A stretch of DNA of 44,617 bases from an uncultured bacterium (GTDB lineage: Bacteria > Atribacterota > Atribacteria > Atribacterales > Caldatribacteriaceae), in NCBI GenBank assembly GCA_937922705.1, contig CALAIW010000004.1:1-44617 (forward strand). The letters run 5' to 3'. How positions within the stretch are numbered: the first letter of the stretch is position 1; every line of letters begins with the position of its first letter. A model generated the notes under the pieces. That model did not search any database. It was given only the letters and a program-made list of their open reading frames with translations, and was not told the origin of the DNA. Below, piece by piece: positions 41,472 through 44,617 of the stretch. The translations under genes and the position numbers were made by a program.

Positions 41472-42509
41472 ATGGACGAGGTACGCTGGCGTTGGTTTCA
41501 GGAAAAGGTTTTTGGTGCAACAGAGCGTCATCCTCTTGTGGCCCTCATTGTTGATAGTCCTTGGATTCCAGGATGGCGAGGTATTTCCCATTTTGACTAC
41601 TATCTTTCTTTTGATGCTTGGCTTGAGGCAAACCTCAGAGTGTACGAGACGTATCCCCATATTATCTTCCTCCCTGGCTTCTGGGTAGAGTACGGCATGG
41701 CCACGGAGCCCTCAGGTTTCGGCTGTAAAATCAACTGGTATAGTGGAAGCACTCCAACCATAAATCCAGTGCTTCGGAGCATTGAGGAAGGAGAGACGCT
41801 TTCTGTTCCTGACCCTGAGCGAGATGGACTTATGCCCTTTGTACTGTGGTGGTACAGGAAAGCTCAGGATGTTCTTAAAGACCGGAATAGGTGCATCCGC
41901 ATGGTGGCGGCTCGCGGACCGCTTGTTACCGCGGCACACCTACGTGGGCTCACTGAATTCCTTCTCGACCTCAAAACAGAGCCAGAGAAAGCGAAAAGAC
42001 TTCTTGAGGTGACAACAGAAACAGTCATTGCCTGGCTCAAGGCACAGATTCAAGTTGTATCCACCTGTGAAGGTATCATGGTTCTTGACGATGTGGTGGG
42101 CTTTCTCTCTCGAAAGGATTACGAAGAGTTTGCTCATCCGTATCTTAAAGCGATTTTTGAGGCGTTTCCTGATATGATTCGGGTCTATCACAACGATGCC
42201 AACGTTCTCCCCTTTGCCGATTTACTCCCGGAGACAGGGCTTCAGGTGCTCAACTTCAGTCATACGGTAAGCATAAGGGACCTTGCAGAGAAGACCGGAG
42301 GAAAAATCTGTCTCATGGGGAACATTCCGCCCCTTGAGGTCCTGGCGCAGGGAACCCCAGAGGAAGTGCGGCAAAACGCTCTGTCCTGCCTTGAGGAAGC
42401 AAAAAACTTCAGTGGTCTTACATTGCTTCTTTCAGCAGGTGGTGGAGTATCTCCAGGAACTCCAGGCGAAAATATTGCCGTCCTTGAGGAAATCGCCGCC
42501 TCTTCATAG
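41472..42509 (+). CDS. URO-D family methyltransferase-like protein in the sugar-acid operon
   Basis: 345 residues, TIM-barrel protein of the URO-D superfamily, second member in this window but distant from the first. Features: RHPLVALIVDSPWIPGW near the N-terminus, MVAARGPLVTAAHLRGLTEFLLD (around 145-167), ICEGIMVLDD-like CEGIMVLDDVVGFLSRKDYEEF (around 203), IRVYHNDANVLPFADLLPETGL (YHND in place of the zinc-site YHSCG) and MGNIPPLEVLAQGT. The metal Cys of methyltransferases is therefore not obvious. AAGGAGGAG precedes the ATG. Reaction unknown; clearly not a haem-pathway setting. The 3' end overlaps the convergent HAD gene by six bases. Confidence 0.82.
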   Translation: MDEVRWRWFQEKVFGATERHPLVALIVDSPWIPGWRGISHFDYYLSFDAWLEANLRVYETYPHIIFLPGFWVEYGMATEPSGFGCKINWYSGSTPTINPVLRSIEEGETLSVPDPERDGLMPFVLWWYRKAQDVLKDRNRCIRMVAARGPLVTAAHLRGLTEFLLDLKTEPEKAKRLLEVTTETVIAWLKAQIQVVSTCEGIMVLDDVVGFLSRKDYEEFAHPYLKAIFEAFPDMIRVYHNDANVLPFADLLPETGLQVLNFSHTVSIRDLAEKTGGKICLMGNIPPLEVLAQGTPEEVRQNALSCLEEAKNFSGLTLLLSAGGGVSPGTPGENIAVLEEIAASS

Positions 42510-43265
42510 TTCTATTTCAACGAGAGACTCTACAACCCGATGAGGTCGATACGGGAAACGGGGAATGTCCTCTTTTTTGGTAACCCCCGTGAGAACCAGG
42601 ATGGTTTCTAAACCTGACTCAAGGCCAACGCGGATATCGGTATCCATTCGGTCACCAATCATCACCGCGTTTTCAGAGTGCTCTTCGAGGTGGCGAAGGG
42701 CAAGGCGAAGGATAAGGGGATTTGGTTTTCCTACGAAATAGGGAGCGCATCCCGTGGCTTTTTCAATAAGTGCGGCTACAGCTCCACAGGCTGGGACGAT
42801 GCCATGAACCCCTGGTCCAGTAGGGTCGGGGTTGGTGGCAATGAACGATGCACCGGCCATGATGAGTTGGCACGCCCGGATAATACCATCGTAGGGATAG
42901 GACTCCATCTCGCCGAGAATAACAAAGTCTGGATGGTAGTCGGTAAAGGAGTATCCCACTTCCATAAGGGCTTGGTATAGTCCTGTGCCCCCAAGGACAA
43001 AGGCAGACCCTTTGGGTTTTTGGGAGCTCACAAAATGAGCCGTGGCCATGGCACTGCTGAAAAAGTACCTTGCCTCGATATCAAGACCCGCTTTGCGCAT
43101 TCGGTGCTGCAGGTCAAGAGGGGTAAAACGAGAGTTGTTGGTAAGAATGAGGAACTTATGCCCTCCCGCCTTAAGCCGCTCAATAAACTCCTTTGCTCCA
43201 GGGATAGCTTGGTCACCAAAAAGGAGCACTCCATCCATATCGATGAGGAAGGTTTTGTGCTTCAT
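42504..43265 (-). CDS. HAD-superfamily IIA phosphatase (NagD-like)
   Basis: Sugar- or nucleotide-phosphate phosphatase, 253 residues. HAD motif I FLIDMDGVLLFGD (residues 6-18), motif II LTNNSRFTP (around 41), C2A-type cap (60-175), motif III GKPNPLILRLA (around 178) and motif IV GDRMDTDIRVGLESGL (around 203). Substrates in this group vary (UMP, glycerol phosphate, 4-nitrophenyl phosphate). GGAGG lies close before the ATG, and a TATAAT sits directly upstream of that, so the transcript may be nearly leaderless or begin at the ferredoxin-like gene. Confidence 0.93.
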   Translation of the reverse strand: MKHKTFLIDMDGVLLFGDQAIPGAKEFIERLKAGGHKFLILTNNSRFTPLDLQHRMRKAGLDIEARYFFSSAMATAHFVSSQKPKGSAFVLGGTGLYQALMEVGYSFTDYHPDFVILGEMESYPYDGIIRACQLIMAGASFIATNPDPTGPGVHGIVPACGAVAALIEKATGCAPYFVGKPNPLILRLALRHLEEHSENAVMIGDRMDTDIRVGLESGLETILVLTGVTKKEDIPRFPYRPHRVVESLVEIEL

Positions 43266-43330
43266 ACCTCCATTATATCTTAGAAAACGCTTTTAAGGTA
43301 CGGGAAAACTGTCCTCTCCAAAGCCTTTCT

Positions 43331-43948
43331 TTATTGGTGTTTTAAGGAAAGGGTTTCTGTCGTCTCTGCCACCTTCCCCTCAACTGACACCGTGGTTACA
43401 CGGAGTTCTATGTTTTTCCCGCTTCTTCGTATGGCTTCTTCTACAAGGCGTACAATGCCAAAGCAGCATGGGACTTCCATGCGAAAGACTTCAATGCTTT
43501 GAAGGTTGTTGTGGCGAAAGATTGTAGCGAGTTTCTCAATGTATCCGGCGATGTTGCTGTCAAGCTTTGGACAGGCAATGAGTACCCTTCGCCCCCTAAG
43601 GAGCTCGTGAAACGAAGGCGCGGCAAAGGCGGTGCAGTCGGCAGCGATAACGAGTTCTTCTTCTGGAAAGCTGTGGAGTGGCGAGACAAGGGCAATCTGC
43701 AAAGGCCAGTGGGGAGCTGTACGGTGTGTTGCCTCATGGGGACAACCAGCAACAGCCTTTTCCACAAGGCGTATGGCTCCCTGTGGGCAAGAGGGTACAC
43801 AGCTTCCAAGACCGTCACAGAAATCGGGTCGAACGACCTTTGCCTTGCCGTTGACCAGGGCTATAACGCCCTCGTGGCATGCTGCAACGCATTGTCCACA
43901 TCCATTGCATCGTGTTTCATCAATTTCAATGGTCTTTATCACCGGCAT
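43331..43948 (-). CDS. 4Fe-4S dicluster ferredoxin-like protein
   Basis: 205 residues from the ATG at 43948, seven bases after AAAGGAGG. N-terminal ferredoxin domain: first cluster CNGCGQCVAACHEG (around 14-27), second motif CDGLGSCVPSCPQG (around 43-56), where the second Cys of C-x2-C is Leu; this CDGLG form is common in this group. A variable linker is followed by a C-terminal domain with LIACPKLD and MEVPCCFGIVRLVEEA, whose Cys-Cys may bind metal. Members often accompany hybrid-cluster or other redox proteins. Partner not visible here. Confidence 0.85.
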   Translation of the reverse strand: MPVIKTIEIDETRCNGCGQCVAACHEGVIALVNGKAKVVRPDFCDGLGSCVPSCPQGAIRLVEKAVAGCPHEATHRTAPHWPLQIALVSPLHSFPEEELVIAADCTAFAAPSFHELLRGRRVLIACPKLDSNIAGYIEKLATIFRHNNLQSIEVFRMEVPCCFGIVRLVEEAIRRSGKNIELRVTTVSVEGKVAETTETLSLKHQ

Positions 43949-43975
43949 GGTTTCTCCTCCTTTCATCTTTTCAGT

Positions 43976-44004
43976 ACTTTAATACTTAAATTGAGCGGTG
44001 TCAA
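43976..44004 (-). promoter_or_regulatory. Promoter of the ferredoxin-like gene
   Basis: Minus-strand -35 TTGACA (perfect, 43999-44004), 17-base spacer, -10 TAAAGT (43976-43981), about 28 bases before the start codon. Confidence 0.7.
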
Positions 44005-44034
44005 GTCTCCAGAAGGATTGCAACTCGATTTTTT

Positions 44035-44616
44035 TCAACGTAAGGTACGCGCTCTCACCACGCCCTGGTACCAGAAGAAACTCTTTTTGGGAATGCGCTT
44101 TTGCGTTGCATAGTCCACATACACAAGGCCAAAGCGCTTTGAGAGCCCAAAGGCCCACTCAAAGTTATCCATGAGGCTCCAGACAAAATACCCTCGGACA
44201 GGATATTGAGCCTCGAGTGCCTGGTAGAGCCACAGAATATGATCTCGAAGGTAACGTATCCGGCGCTCATCGTTTACGAAACCATCTTCTGGGGTATCAG
44301 GCCAGGCAAAACCATTTTCCGTTACGTATATGGCTTTGGGGTGGTACTCCAAAGCCACCCGCTCAATGATTTCGTACATCCCTCGTGGGTACACTTCCCA
44401 GCCCATGTCGCTTTTTTCCGCGTACTCGTTGTCTCCAGGAGCAACATCAAGAATTGGCTCTGTTCCACTTGTGACCACATGTCGGGAGTAATAGTTGATG
44501 CCCAGAAAATCAAGGGGCTGGGAGACAAGCTCTGCTTCTTCTAAAGAGAAAGGTGGTACCGTGAACCCTTTCTTTTGGTACCAGAAGAGCATATCCTCTG
44601 GAAATTGGCCACGGAA
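44035..44616 (-). CDS. bglA: GH1 beta-glucosidase, C-terminal part (cut by window edge)
   Basis: Hydrolyses beta-linked glucosides or galactosides with retention. The visible 193 residues are the C-terminal 40 percent or so of a roughly 445-residue enzyme; the frame enters from the right edge. LDFLGINYYSRHVV, the catalytic nucleophile in YVTENGFAWPD, and the aglycone/glycone-site block GYFVWSLMDNFEWAFGLSKRFGLVYVDY are present; the acid/base Asn-Glu motif is outside the window. The C-terminus KKSFFWYQGVV is typical. No signal peptide can be judged. No terminator was found between it and the ferredoxin-like gene promoter. Confidence 0.95.
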   Translation of the reverse strand, partial: FRGQFPEDMLFWYQKKGFTVPPFSLEEAELVSQPLDFLGINYYSRHVVTSGTEPILDVAPGDNEYAEKSDMGWEVYPRGMYEIIERVALEYHPKAIYVTENGFAWPDTPEDGFVNDERRIRYLRDHILWLYQALEAQYPVRGYFVWSLMDNFEWAFGLSKRFGLVYVDYATQKRIPKKSFFWYQGVVRARTLR

Positions 44617-44617
44617 A

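Noticed and set aside
43274-43279. TATAAT immediately upstream of the HAD phosphatase ribosome-binding site
   Set aside because: If used, transcription would begin at about the start codon and there is no -35; probably chance in an AT-rich gap.

Overview
This window looks like chromosomal DNA of an anaerobic, probably thermophilic, diderm bacterium that ferments carbohydrates and amino acids. The indicators are a complete Rnf ferredoxin:NAD+ oxidoreductase, an Fe-only-hydrogenase-type regulator (TM1266 family), oxygen-sensitive 2-hydroxyacyl-CoA dehydratase activase homologues, several sugar and sugar-acid modules, and an LptD-like outer-membrane protein, with very tight gene packing. An Atribacterota (OP9-like) or similar deep-branching anaerobe would fit, but this is inference from gene content and no marker gene in the window proves it. 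I saw no rRNA, tRNA, CRISPR array, insertion sequence or phage gene.

Layout. 1-3737: end of an aldo/keto reductase gene (minus), the 5'-truncated and frameshifted remnant of a sugar ABC binding protein, and two intact sugar permeases (plus). 3727-15551: one unbroken minus-strand run reading uroD-like methyltransferase, KtrB/TrkH K+ transporter, biotin carboxylase, rnfCDGEAB, FGGY kinase, TM1266-type regulator and class II photolyase, almost all joined by ATGA-type overlaps. 15679-16367: a small plus-strand winged-helix-like gene and a solitary cheW. 16364-24879: a second minus-strand run reading COG3580, COG3581, COG1924-type activase, REC-GGDEF, two unrecognised exported proteins, LptD-like protein and an RCK K+ channel. 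24907-29325: a third minus-strand run reading phenylacetate-CoA ligase, double-ACT protein, a UxaE-like protein, GNAT and M20 peptidase.

29400-33517 (plus): branched-chain aminotransferase, a small membrane protein, an MFS transporter and a GHL10-type glycosidase-like exported protein. 33667-35754 (minus): a PAS-GGDEF-HD-GYP protein ended by a strong terminator. 35993-42509 (plus): a sugar-acid operon with dctPQM TRAP transporter, Zn dehydrogenase, UxuB-like SDR, GntR/FadR regulator and a second UroD-family protein. 42504-44617 (minus): HAD-IIA phosphatase, a ferredoxin-like protein and the C-terminal part of a GH1 beta-glucosidase.

Most interesting points: (i) the dctP and gntR promoters carry related 18-bp palindromic boxes over the -10 regions, predicting a local GntR regulon; (ii) the LptD-like gene has no ATG/GTG/TTG start and seems to begin at an AUA codon interlocked with the upstream stop (ATAG), while the M20 gene seems to start at CUG behind a perfect Shine-Dalgarno; (iii) an operon joins a split activase system lacking any dehydratase to c-di-GMP signalling and outer-membrane assembly; (iv) UroD-family proteins occur in two operons unrelated to haem; (v) photolyase is the last gene of the Rnf operon; (vi) a UxaE-like protein appears to have lost its metal-site motifs.
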